Positions 18,658-28,410 are shown, counted from the first letter of the stretch. The stretch is DNA of 64,000 nucleotides from Nanobdellota archaeon (GCA_018815925.1 JAHIWS010000020.1:1-64000), one strand, 5' to 3'. Made by a program: numbers and translations. Notes: generated from the sequence alone by a model not told the origin.

Positions 18658-19301
18658 TTTCCCTCACACCATTCGCAGCACTTCTTAGGACACTCTCCTT
18701 CAAGAAGTTTTAATGCATTATTCCAAGCTTTCTCCGCCATCTTAACATCAACTTTCATCTTAACAAGATCTGTATCAAATATAACTTCACCTGTTTCAGT
18801 AACTTCTCTTGGAACATAAAACAACAAGAAAAAATAATCTTCGGTTTCATACCCATTTTTTCTTAATAAAAAGTTGTAGATATTTTGTTGGAGTCGGTAA
18901 TGCTCTGCAGTATCTTCTTTCAATGCATATCCTCTTGTTTTATAATCAAGCACAATTAATTTCTTTCCTTTCTTCAAAATATTATCAACGGCTCCATGAA
19001 GTTCGTTTCCTTTCTTGTCCTTCCAACTGACTCCTTTAAAATTGCTCTGCCAAACTTTCATTTTTTCTTTATCATCAAATAGATCCATATTTTTGCATTC
19101 TTTGTTTTCACAAAGTTCTGGCGGCAATTGCCTTTTATCCCGAAATTTATCAAAATGCTTTTTCAGAATACGATCCATTCCCGAAGGCAAACTTGGAAAA
19201 ATTCCTGCAGGTCTTTTCCATACCCTGTGTTGTGCTAACCAAAAACACCGGGGGCATTCTTTCATAAGGTTTAGTGCAGAAGGAGAAAGTTTGTAAACCA
19301 T
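18654..19301 (-). CDS. Cas4/RecB-like PD-(D/E)XK nuclease with Cys cluster
   Basis: SPSALNLMKECPRCFWL, HGAVDNILKKGKKLIVLDYKTRG, terminal CPKKCCEWC. Confidence 0.8.
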   Translation of the reverse strand: MVYKLSPSALNLMKECPRCFWLAQHRVWKRPAGIFPSLPSGMDRILKKHFDKFRDKRQLPPELCENKECKNMDLFDDKEKMKVWQSNFKGVSWKDKKGNELHGAVDNILKKGKKLIVLDYKTRGYALKEDTAEHYRLQQNIYNFLLRKNGYETEDYFFLLFYVPREVTETGEVIFDTDLVKMKVDVKMAEKAWNNALKLLEGECPKKCCEWCEGK

Positions 19302-19302
19302 T

Positions 19303-21696
19303 TTAATTAAATAAATCCTCGAATTTTTTCCAATCTTTATTCAACTTGCCAGGATAATAATCATAATCTTTTCCTTCATGATAGTGCCAAACATTATTTT
19401 CTTTTACAGCAATTCCCCCAACATAATTTTTTCCAAGTTCTTTTATTTTTAAATTAAGATATTTTGCCTTATCTCTGGTATGACCTCTTCCTTCTGGCAA
19501 GGCAGTATCTCCTTTTTTTGTATCAAATATTCCCACCTTGTTATCTTTAAATAAAATTATCCAGTCTGGATAAAAAAGTCTCCATGCTTCTTCTTTAGTA
19601 TTCCAATACTTAATAGCATAATATTCTTTCCCATAATCTCCATTCTTAAACCACCACAAAATTTTATCTTTTTTTGCATCTATGTACTTCATAAATTCTT
19701 CCTCATTTATCTTTCCTTCTTCATCTTTAAGATAAAATTTATCTAACACGCAAAGATTTGAGGGAATCTCCAAATAATCTTCTGAGAACCAATATTCATT
19801 TAATATAGTAAAATCAATTGCCTCTCTTTCTTCTTGCAACCGCCTTCTATTTTTGATTATTTCTTTTAATATTGGCTTATATTCTTTTATTGATTGTGTT
19901 ATCGCAGGACGAATTATACTCGAAGCCCCCTTGTCCAAATCATTGATAAAAATTTTATACATGTAATTAGAACTATCCGTTAAAACTGACTTAAACCAAA
20001 CTCTAATTGCAGATTTTAATGTGGGAAAAGATCTCGCAATATTAGATATCTTTGCTTCATCTTCTGTTTGTTCTGCCAACAACCTATAGACATAATAATT
20101 AAAAGTTTTTTCAATATCATTATTAGACATCTCTAATTCCAAATCATCTCCAGTTTTATTGAATTCCATACTTAAATTATCGAATTCTATAAATTCAGCA
20201 TTCATAATTATCTTTCTTTTGATGATTGGTTTAAGATCAATTCCTTTTGCTAATAATTTTTTGGATCCTTTTCCGTACAAAAGATCATCTGAAGTTATTT
20301 TAAAATATTTATTCATTGAATTTAAGAAACTTCTTTGAAATTTAAAAGAATCTGCCAAATCTCCGTATTCTAACCTTGAAACAAAATCAGACTTCAACTT
20401 AATATTTTTTATCCCATTTTTTCTCCTAGCAGGAAGTATTGAGGGTTTATTTGGAGAAATTTCTTTCCACTTTTCACTAATTCTATTTCTATCATAATTC
20501 GTGAAAAGAAATCCTGTTTTGATTATCTGAGAATTTGAATAATCTTCTTTTCTTTGAGGTTCAGGCATTCTTAAAATTCTCCCTACCGTTTGAAGATCAA
20601 AGGTTTCAGATTGAATCTCTCTAAATCTAACCAAGATGTGAGCCCGCGGACAATCCCACCCAGTTCCAGCAGTTTGTTTAAATAAAAGAAAATCATGAGT
20701 ATCATCTAATTCTTCAAGAAATTCAGGTTTGGGGTGCTTATCAAACCACCGAGCAATTTTGATTTCTTCTATCCCTTTTTTATGTAATATTTCTGTTGCT
20801 ATTTGTTCCTTTGTTTTTTCCCCCAGCCCAATAAGATTAGAATCATCATTAGGCAATTGTATTAAAACTAAAGGATTAATATTTTTATTGAGTTTTTTAT
20901 ACTCTTTAACAATTTCTTCTCTTTTTTCTATAGCTAAGTCTATCATAGCTTCTTCTAAAGAACCTTCTTTGATTTCTTTTATATATTTTTTTATATTTTC
21001 TTCTGTTTGGACGATTACTTTTTCTTTTATTAATCCCTGTTCAACTACCTTTTCATGAGGCACTTTTACAAAACTATCATATTCTGCAGCCTCCGCAATT
21101 AAATTCTTATCGGGGGTTGCAGAAACATGCAAAACAACACTTGGATTAATCATTTCAATAATCGGTTTTGCCCCTCTTTCTGTAACATGTGTATGGGCCT
21201 CGTCTATAATTAAAATTATTTCTCTATTATCTTTGTGAGTATTTTCAACAAAATCCTCAAAATAAAAACCTGTTTCTTTTCTTTGAGTTTCATCTTCCGG
21301 CCTCCTCAAAACCCTAACTGTTGCTTCTGAACGAGTAACAATCTTTTGCCAATTTAAAAATAAAATTTCATTTTTTTGCAATTTTCCTTTATTAATATCT
21401 GAAAGAGTAAGGAGATTGTTTTCAAGGGTATTTTCAAAATAAGCTCTAAACTTATCTTTACTCTGCATAGCAAGATCATCATTAAACGTAACCCAAATAA
21501 AAGATTTATCTACATCCCATTGTGGGAGTTTATTTAGTCCCCTAATAAAATCTGAAACCATAAATGTTTTACCTGAACCTGTTGGAGCTTGAAAGACTAA
21601 AGGCAATTTCCTTTTTTCATTTTTCCATAAATTTAGAAACTTTTCAGTAAGTTTATCTCTTGCTTCTTTTTGAAATTCTAATGGTGTTATCATCAA
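19303..21696 (-). CDS. Type III restriction Res subunit-like helicase-nuclease
   Basis: FQAPTGSGKTF, IIDEAHTHV, HVSATP, QTAGTGWDCPRA, QTVGRILRMP; C-terminal YPDWIILFKDNKVGIFDTKKG nuclease motif. Confidence 0.88.
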   Translation of the reverse strand: MMITPLEFQKEARDKLTEKFLNLWKNEKRKLPLVFQAPTGSGKTFMVSDFIRGLNKLPQWDVDKSFIWVTFNDDLAMQSKDKFRAYFENTLENNLLTLSDINKGKLQKNEILFLNWQKIVTRSEATVRVLRRPEDETQRKETGFYFEDFVENTHKDNREIILIIDEAHTHVTERGAKPIIEMINPSVVLHVSATPDKNLIAEAAEYDSFVKVPHEKVVEQGLIKEKVIVQTEENIKKYIKEIKEGSLEEAMIDLAIEKREEIVKEYKKLNKNINPLVLIQLPNDDSNLIGLGEKTKEQIATEILHKKGIEEIKIARWFDKHPKPEFLEELDDTHDFLLFKQTAGTGWDCPRAHILVRFREIQSETFDLQTVGRILRMPEPQRKEDYSNSQIIKTGFLFTNYDRNRISEKWKEISPNKPSILPARRKNGIKNIKLKSDFVSRLEYGDLADSFKFQRSFLNSMNKYFKITSDDLLYGKGSKKLLAKGIDLKPIIKRKIIMNAEFIEFDNLSMEFNKTGDDLELEMSNNDIEKTFNYYVYRLLAEQTEDEAKISNIARSFPTLKSAIRVWFKSVLTDSSNYMYKIFINDLDKGASSIIRPAITQSIKEYKPILKEIIKNRRRLQEEREAIDFTILNEYWFSEDYLEIPSNLCVLDKFYLKDEEGKINEEEFMKYIDAKKDKILWWFKNGDYGKEYYAIKYWNTKEEAWRLFYPDWIILFKDNKVGIFDTKKGDTALPEGRGHTRDKAKYLNLKIKELGKNYVGGIAVKENNVWHYHEGKDYDYYPGKLNKDWKKFEDLFN

Positions 21697-21697
21697 A

Positions 21698-22114
21698 CTA
21701 ATTATCCTCCTTTCTTAAAAATCTACCCGTCATTCCAACAGGCATCTTAATTTTTCTAGGTTGTGAATATTTTCTTATTGATTTGAGATGTAAAACTGCC
21801 ATTTTCTTGTCTTCTCTTCCCTTGCTGTATTCTTTTAATTCAAAATCCTTTAAGAACATATCTTTAAAATATTTTTTTGGAATCTCGTTTAATGAAAGAT
21901 ATTCCACCTTCCCAATTATTGCTTCACCAAAAAGTGTTTTTTTATTCCGAGAAACATAAATAAAAAATTTAAGACCCCTCTTTAAATTACTTTTAGACTT
22001 TTTATTAGGATCATGAGATAAGTATTTTACAAAAATAAATTTCTTCTTCTCAAAGAGATTATTTGCCTGGGCTTCGATTAAGGGGAATACAACCCCAATA
22101 ATTTCATTTTTCAT
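21698..22114 (-). CDS. DUF365-like PUA-type protein
   Basis: IIGVVFPLIEAQANNLFEKKKFIFVKYL…FFIYVSRNKKTLFGEAIIGKVEYLSLNEI…GMTGRFL resembles archaeal DUF365. Confidence 0.55.
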   Translation of the reverse strand: MKNEIIGVVFPLIEAQANNLFEKKKFIFVKYLSHDPNKKSKSNLKRGLKFFIYVSRNKKTLFGEAIIGKVEYLSLNEIPKKYFKDMFLKDFELKEYSKGREDKKMAVLHLKSIRKYSQPRKIKMPVGMTGRFLRKEDN

Positions 22115-22799
22115 TTTTTAATTCCTTTAAAGTCTCTATTAATTTACAGGGGTCCTTGCCTATTAAAGATATTCGACATCTCCAAAACTCCCTAAGACCA
22201 AATTTCCAAGTTGCAATCTTCTTATTTTTTATTTTATCTTTAATATCCAAAATTAAAGAAGGCCTATCAATCCAAGAAACAAAATATTCTTCATATTCAT
22301 TTAAATTCATTAAATCATACAATTCTGTAGGAGTTTTATTTTGCCAATTTATTTTTTGACCATTCAACCAATTGTCCCTTTCATTAGTTTTTTTATTAAA
22401 ATAAATCTGTATATGGAAATCTCCCTTTAAATCTTCTATCAATTCTGTTCGTTTAATTATTTTTATGTCCCCTTTTTCAATACAAGATTTTAAATCTCCC
22501 CATGAATCTGGGATTAAAGAAGTTTTAACTTCTATGTGCCATTCATTAACATCCTTCTTTAAAATAAAATCTATATCCATATCTCCAGTTTCGTTTATAT
22601 AATTCGTTTCAGAAAAAATTATTCCATTATCTGAAAACCATCTCTTGAGAGTAATTTCTCCAAGATATCCCCTTATTCTTGAATCAAGTTGTACAATTTT
22701 ACTTCTATTTCTCAAATTATCTATAAACTTTTCTTTCAATGCCTTATCTATTGCTGACAAGACATCTATTTTTGTTATGCTCAACTTTAAAGGATTCAT
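22104..22799 (-). CDS. PD-(D/E)XK-type nuclease domain protein
   Basis: GYLGEITLKRWF…GDMDIDFILKKDVNEWHIEVKTS. Confidence 0.65.
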   Translation of the reverse strand: MNPLKLSITKIDVLSAIDKALKEKFIDNLRNRSKIVQLDSRIRGYLGEITLKRWFSDNGIIFSETNYINETGDMDIDFILKKDVNEWHIEVKTSLIPDSWGDLKSCIEKGDIKIIKRTELIEDLKGDFHIQIYFNKKTNERDNWLNGQKINWQNKTPTELYDLMNLNEYEEYFVSWIDRPSLILDIKDKIKNKKIATWKFGLREFWRCRISLIGKDPCKLIETLKELKNEK

Positions 22800-22800
22800 T

Positions 22801-24480
22801 TTAATTAATCAAATTGTAAATATTTTTATAGATTTCCAGAATTGGAACAGGGATAGTTTTAATAGTTACATTCTTCAAATACTCAAAGTCTTCAATAAAT
22901 TCATCTTGTCCCCAGCTAAAAACATAAACAGTTGTATCCTTCTTTAATTTTTTAACTGCTTCTATAAATTTATTAAATTGGTCTAACTCTTCTCTAAAAT
23001 AAACTGCCGTATACTTCTTTTTAAGATTATCTTCAAATAATTGATAATATTTTGTCTTTTTTACTAACTCAAGGGTATTTTCCGCAATAGCCAATAATTC
23101 TCCTGCATTATGAGCAAGTTCAACTTTATCTTCATCATTTACATTAAGGATATTATTCTTTCCAATAAAAAGTGTTTCGTAAAATTTAAGAGAATTTCCA
23201 TATTCTTTTATGGATTTTTTTATTCTTGGATAACAAACTTTTTTACAAATTTCACTTTCGTTATTTGTGCATAAAATAAATTGCCTTTTATTTTTCTTAT
23301 TGGATCTTATTATCGCCTCTCCAGAAGTTCCAGACCCAGCAAAAAAATCCAAGAATATTCCTTTCTCTCCCAAAGAAAGGTCGCAAATAAAATCAATCAG
23401 GCCAAGAGGTTTTGGATAATTAAATATATCTTGATTCAACTTTTTTTTCAATTCTTGACTTCCAGCAGAATTGCTAAAATCTATTAATGCTCGATAAGGT
23501 ATAATTCGTTCTCTTTTTTTATTTTCATTATCCACATATTGATATTGTTTGATATATACTTTCCAATTGTCTTTCACTTTTTTAAATACGATAAAATCAT
23601 TTTCAACGCCCCATTCAAATTTCTTTTTACTCCACCTCCAAGTATTGGGTTTTCCTTTTTTCCCTCCTGCCCAAATTTTGGTTTTATCAGGAGTAATAAT
23701 AGGATAGTCTCCTGTTTCATTATAATTCCCTTTATAATCCAAATCTCTCAAATAATATTTCCCTCTAAAATCAACAAACTTGTCAGAATATCTATATTTT
23801 GAATCATTATCAACATCAAGTTTTTCTTTATTAAAAGATAAGACAGAATAATCTTTTGCATAACATAACATATAATCAAACTCTATTGCAATTTTTCCAC
23901 TATCATGACCCGCACCTGCTTTACTTTTCCGAACAAAATTTGCCACAAAATTTTGCTCCCCAAAGATATTATCACAAAGTAACTTTAATTGATACAGTTC
24001 ATTGTCATCAATAGAAATGAAAATTACTCCATTTTTTTTAAGTAAACTCTTAGATAATTCTAATCTCTTTTCCATAAATGAGAGCCAATATCCATGTCTA
24101 AAAGGATGATCTTTTGGAACTTCAGTTCCATCAGGAAACTTGGAAATTATTCTCTTATCTTTATATCTAAATCCATCAGAACCCGTATTATAAGGAGGAT
24201 CAATGTAAATTACATCGATTTTTTCCTTATGAGTATAATTTAAACAAGTTAAGGCATGATAATTATCCCCTTGAATCAAAATATGTTGGGGTTTTCCATC
24301 ATCAGTCTTTATGGCCAAATTGGGAACTTCTTTAAGAACAGGCAATTTATTTTCAACATCATCTTCAAATGCTTCGGGAACATCCATCCAAACCAGACCA
24401 TACCTTTGTTTTTTTACAGATTTTTTAAGCCGTTCAATTTCTTTTTGTAATTTAAATATCTCTTGATCTTTTATCGTCAT
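22801..24480 (-). CDS. Type III Mod-like adenine-specific DNA methyltransferase
   Basis: IYIDPPYNTGSDGF and FLDFFAGSGTSGEA motifs (DPPY before FxGxG). Confidence 0.92.
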   Translation of the reverse strand: MTIKDQEIFKLQKEIERLKKSVKKQRYGLVWMDVPEAFEDDVENKLPVLKEVPNLAIKTDDGKPQHILIQGDNYHALTCLNYTHKEKIDVIYIDPPYNTGSDGFRYKDKRIISKFPDGTEVPKDHPFRHGYWLSFMEKRLELSKSLLKKNGVIFISIDDNELYQLKLLCDNIFGEQNFVANFVRKSKAGAGHDSGKIAIEFDYMLCYAKDYSVLSFNKEKLDVDNDSKYRYSDKFVDFRGKYYLRDLDYKGNYNETGDYPIITPDKTKIWAGGKKGKPNTWRWSKKKFEWGVENDFIVFKKVKDNWKVYIKQYQYVDNENKKRERIIPYRALIDFSNSAGSQELKKKLNQDIFNYPKPLGLIDFICDLSLGEKGIFLDFFAGSGTSGEAIIRSNKKNKRQFILCTNNESEICKKVCYPRIKKSIKEYGNSLKFYETLFIGKNNILNVNDEDKVELAHNAGELLAIAENTLELVKKTKYYQLFEDNLKKKYTAVYFREELDQFNKFIEAVKKLKKDTTVYVFSWGQDEFIEDFEYLKNVTIKTIPVPILEIYKNIYNLIN

Positions 24481-24588
24481 TTTTGTTTATATCTCCCTAA
24501 GGTGTTTCATACTTTGTTTTAATTCCAGGCCTTAAATTTTATTTTTTTCTGCATGCTTAATTAAGAATAAACGATTTTTTAAAAGCAT

Positions 24589-24861
24589 CTATTCTCCAGA
24601 GACTTTGAATACCTCTCTTAAAATGTTCCTCCCTTTTTTAGTAATTTTATAAAATTTAAATGAACGGTCTTCGGGATTAATACACTTTATTAAATCTTTC
24701 TGAGAAAGTTCTTTTATCGTCGTAGAATTATGAGATTTATATTGTTTAAGTGCCCTCATAATCTCTGGTTGGCTTAATTGAGTGTGATTAGAAAGTAGAT
24801 TAAGCGTTTCTTTCCTCCTTTTTGCTCTCGCAACAAAACCAATTAGTTTTAAATCTACCAT
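24589..24861 (-). CDS. Winged-helix regulator
   Basis: NLLSNHTQLSQPEIMRALKQYKSHNSTTIKELSQKDLIK…YKITKKGRNIL. Confidence 0.7.
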   Translation of the reverse strand: MVDLKLIGFVARAKRRKETLNLLSNHTQLSQPEIMRALKQYKSHNSTTIKELSQKDLIKCINPEDRSFKFYKITKKGRNILREVFKVSGE

Positions 24862-24945
24862 ATATAAAATGAGTTACAGATATTTTTATTTAGAGGTTAC
24901 AAATTGGGTTACGGAAATAACAACGTTTAAAAAAGCCCAAATCCT

Positions 24946-25911
24946 ATGAAAAGCATGCCAGAAAAACAAAAATCTTGGATCAGGAGACACTGGATTATTT
25001 CAGGAGTTATAGGGTTCTTTGCATTATTTTTAATCATCGGGGTTTTTCAAGGAGTAAATAATGGAATTACAGGAAATGTAGTTAATGAAGGGCAATCTGA
25101 TTTACCTACTTCATATTCTGAAGCCAAGCAAAAAGCAACAGATGTTTCTTATGAAGAGCTCATGCGGCATGCTGAAACTTATCAAGGCCAATGGGTCTGT
25201 TTTAAAGGAGAAGTTATTCAAGTAATCACAGATCTCCCTAAACTTGAATTGAGAGTGTCTACAAGGGCAGATGAATGGGTTGGTTACATAGAAGACATTG
25301 TTTATGTTTATGCAACTGATTATTCTGGTGAAAGATTATTGGAAGGAGATATGATTCAGTTTTGCGGAAAATCAGGAGGTGCGGTTACTTATGAAGCAAT
25401 TCTTGGTAATAAAATTACAATTCCCGGAATTGAAACTGATGAGGCTTATGTGGAATTAATTGATAAGAGTGAAATAAGTCAAGAGCAAAAACCTGTTGCA
25501 ACACTTGGCCAGATTTGGGTCTCTGCTGAAAACTTTGATGCTGATTCAGATATTGATGGTATTGAATTTAGTCTGCAGCCAAAAGATAGCAAAGGTGGAC
25601 TTGTAAATGTAGAGGGCACTGCAAATATAAAACTCTGGAAGATGGAGTGCACAGAAAGAGGTGAATATGGAGAATATTGCCTTCAAGAAGATTGCACTCG
25701 AAAAGACAGTTTGCTTATTGAAACTTGGTCTCTTCCTATTAACTCAGAAGATTATGATTTCATGGGTGCTAACATTCAAGCAGAATATAAAAGTTACAAA
25801 CCTCAGGGAGATAAGTATGAACAAAAAGGCTGCATAGAAGTAACTTTTGTTGATCCAAAGGGAAATAGTTTCACAACATCTGAGAGGGATATTTATTTAG
25901 CGGGATTTTAA
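24946..25911 (+). CDS. Membrane-anchored OB-fold-like protein (element cargo; likely start at MPEKQKS)
   Basis: N-terminal TM then YQGQWVCFKGEVIQVI…VYVYATDYSGERLLEGDMIQFCGK. Confidence 0.6.
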   Translation: MKSMPEKQKSWIRRHWIISGVIGFFALFLIIGVFQGVNNGITGNVVNEGQSDLPTSYSEAKQKATDVSYEELMRHAETYQGQWVCFKGEVIQVITDLPKLELRVSTRADEWVGYIEDIVYVYATDYSGERLLEGDMIQFCGKSGGAVTYEAILGNKITIPGIETDEAYVELIDKSEISQEQKPVATLGQIWVSAENFDADSDIDGIEFSLQPKDSKGGLVNVEGTANIKLWKMECTERGEYGEYCLQEDCTRKDSLLIETWSLPINSEDYDFMGANIQAEYKSYKPQGDKYEQKGCIEVTFVDPKGNSFTTSERDIYLAGF

Positions 25912-25915
25912 AGAT

Positions 25916-26518
25916 TCACCTCTTGCGTCTTATATCAAGAAATGCAAAAGCGAATCCTCCCGTCCAAGTAAAATTAATCAAAGCCTTAACAAACTCCTGG
26001 TTTTCTTCTGGAAGCACTACCTTATCTTTGCCCTCTTCTACAATCCACTCGATTTTATCGAGCTGACTTTCTAATTCAGGAATATTTGGGATTTTGATTA
26101 AACCTTCTTTGAAAAGTTTGTTTAAATAAAAATAAATTCTGCTTTGATCGTCTGCAAAATCATTTGATTTGAATTTTTCAATTTCGAATCTGCATTTATG
26201 AACAGTTACAAAATCTCTAATTTCTTCTATTATTTCATTACTTGCTCCACCAGGATTAATTCTGAATATTCCTTTTTCCACTCCAAAAAATTCTTTAATC
26301 ACTTCTTTAATTTTCTCTTTTATATCTTGTCCGATAAAATAATCTATAATTTGATAGTTCTCTTTTTCTATTTCTACTACTTGACTAAATGACCTCCCCC
26401 TTAAATTTGGGGATTGAACAAATTTACTTCTCTTAGTTTCAGGAATATGATAACCCCACACCATAGCAGACCTTTCTGTTGATGTCTGACCAATGCTACA
26501 TGCAATTATTTTTTTCAT
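25916..26518 (-). CDS. Terminase RNase H-nuclease-like protein lacking the ATPase, possibly degenerate
   Basis: DQSRIYFYLNKLFKEGLIKIPNIPELESQLDKIEWIVEEGKDKVVLPEEN resembles the C-terminus of large terminases. Confidence 0.45.
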   Translation of the reverse strand: MKKIIACSIGQTSTERSAMVWGYHIPETKRSKFVQSPNLRGRSFSQVVEIEKENYQIIDYFIGQDIKEKIKEVIKEFFGVEKGIFRINPGGASNEIIEEIRDFVTVHKCRFEIEKFKSNDFADDQSRIYFYLNKLFKEGLIKIPNIPELESQLDKIEWIVEEGKDKVVLPEENQEFVKALINFTWTGGFAFAFLDIRRKR

Positions 26519-27918
26519 TGAATAGCTCTCCGTATTTCATTTAAATCAAATAGTTTATTTGCTCTTTGAAAGACAAAAAACATCCTCATCATGATTGAAT
26601 CTCCATAGTCTGTTGATCTTCCAAGATTCTCTTTAATTTCCTCTTTTGTTAAAATGCTCAATGGCTGATCTTTTCCAGGATTCGCTTGTTTGATTTGTTC
26701 AAGATCCTCAATAATTTTTTCTTTTATTCTCGCATCAATATCCCTATAAATTCCAATTCTTCCAGAGTTAACATAATTCGCAAGTTCAAACCAACATTGA
26801 GCTTTTAAATTTCTAAAATTCTGTAAAGAGGTTTCTTTTTCTTCTTTAGACTTAAAGGGACTTGCGTTATTCACAAATCCTTTGACACCTGTTAAATCTT
26901 TTACTAATCCAAAACCCACACCATCTTCGTCAACTAAGCAGTGACTTCTTTGAATTTTATTTTCTGTTAATATCTTATCTAATTCTTCATTTGAGATGTT
27001 GTCCATTATTTTAATACCTGTGATAAAAAAACCATCCCAAAAAGTTAAAACGGTTTTGTCTCTTCCCCTGCCAGCAACATCAACTGTGCAATATTTCTGA
27101 CCCTTTTCTGCTTCATTCGTGAACAAGTCCATAATTGCATCATAATTAAAAAGTCTTGTAGGGTCATCGTCATATTCCCAATTTCCATAAAGCAATCTTT
27201 CTTTGCTCACTCTGTCTAATTTTTTAAGATTCTCCAAATGATGGGGGCTGATATAATGATTATCTTTTACAAATGCAGGCAAAAACTTTCTATACTTTGG
27301 AAGCCTATTTTCTTTCCAAGGTTTGTAAAAATCATAATACAAAAAATTCTTACTTGGATTAGAACAAATCAATAATTTTGGAATTAATTTAAATTCTTCA
27401 AGTTTGAATCTCAACCTACTCATTAAAATATTCTTTGCCTTGATTGTAACTTCACTTGCTTCATCTATCACAGCTCCGCAAAATTCAGTCGAGCCCAACG
27501 AATCAAATTCAGGATCGCTTGGATATAAGAATAAATCTTTCAAATAGATCTCACTTCCATTTGAAAAGGTAATCACGCCAGCCATTGAATTGTAATTATA
27601 ATCTTGATTGGGTTTCAAATTCCAGTCCCTACAAATCTGGAAGAAGGTCAATAATGTTGAGTCTTTAAGTCGTTTTAATACTGCTCGGCCCATAAGCCAT
27701 CTACTCCCTGGATATCTCAAACAAGAGAATGTTAACCATGCACATGCAAGGTGGCTCTTACCTCCACCACTTGCACCTCCGAATAAGAGTTCTGTAGTCT
27801 CTTTGTCTTGAAGTATCTCCCATGCCTGTTCTTGCCTCTTCGTCGGAGAAAACCTGATCTCATGTGTCTGACCCCTTTGAAAACTTGCAGGGGTTGTTTC
27901 TGGCGTGCTTTTTCCCAT
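26515..27918 (-). CDS. Phage-type terminase large subunit
   Basis: LLFGGASGGGKSHLACA Walker A, CGAVIDEASEV Walker B, VDVAGRGRDKTVLTFW RNase H domain. Confidence 0.9.
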   Translation of the reverse strand: MGKSTPETTPASFQRGQTHEIRFSPTKRQEQAWEILQDKETTELLFGGASGGGKSHLACAWLTFSCLRYPGSRWLMGRAVLKRLKDSTLLTFFQICRDWNLKPNQDYNYNSMAGVITFSNGSEIYLKDLFLYPSDPEFDSLGSTEFCGAVIDEASEVTIKAKNILMSRLRFKLEEFKLIPKLLICSNPSKNFLYYDFYKPWKENRLPKYRKFLPAFVKDNHYISPHHLENLKKLDRVSKERLLYGNWEYDDDPTRLFNYDAIMDLFTNEAEKGQKYCTVDVAGRGRDKTVLTFWDGFFITGIKIMDNISNEELDKILTENKIQRSHCLVDEDGVGFGLVKDLTGVKGFVNNASPFKSKEEKETSLQNFRNLKAQCWFELANYVNSGRIGIYRDIDARIKEKIIEDLEQIKQANPGKDQPLSILTKEEIKENLGRSTDYGDSIMMRMFFVFQRANKLFDLNEIRRAIQ

Positions 27919-27925
27919 TTCCCCA

Positions 27926-28363
27926 TCAATCCTCCTTCTTCTCTGTTATTATCTTGAAAACGTAATTTTTCACGTTCAAATTATGTTCATCTGCGATCTT
28001 TGATTTTAGCCCAAATTTCTCTAAGAAATCGGTGAAATTAGAAATTGTTTGATTAAGCAAAGAGATCCCCTTTGCTTGGATATTCTGATCTTGTGATAAA
28101 ATCAATCTATGGGCGGCCCTCATGCTCACTTCAAAAGAGAGTATAAATTTTTTGGATAACTTCTCAATTTCAGGGAAGGCTATCTGTCTTATCACAATTT
28201 CAATGTCTTTGTAAATTTGTCTTTCAGTAACCTTAAATTTTTCAGAAAGGCTTTTAACAACTTGCACAGGTATTCCAAAACCTCCGGCTGCATTAAGATA
28301 ATTCAAAATATCATTTCTCCTTTCTATGTAGTTTCCTTTTTTCTCTGCCATTTTTTGAATCAA
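27926..28363 (-). CDS. Putative terminase small subunit
   Basis: HTH (SEKFKVTERQIYKDIE) and position directly upstream of the large subunit. Confidence 0.6.
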   Translation of the reverse strand: MIQKMAEKKGNYIERRNDILNYLNAAGGFGIPVQVVKSLSEKFKVTERQIYKDIEIVIRQIAFPEIEKLSKKFILSFEVSMRAAHRLILSQDQNIQAKGISLLNQTISNFTDFLEKFGLKSKIADEHNLNVKNYVFKIITEKKED

Positions 28364-28410
28364 ATCGAAACAGGTTCTCTCTTAAAGGTCATTTCATATC
28401 CAAAACCAAT

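Noticed and set aside
18654-19301. Cas4-like gene as evidence of a CRISPR-Cas locus
   Set aside because: No other cas genes or repeats nearby; the RM operon context is a better explanation
19303-21696. BREX or DISARM interpretation of the defence operon
   Set aside because: No PglZ, BrxC, DrmA/B or PLD component; the Mod/Res pair is clearly type III-like
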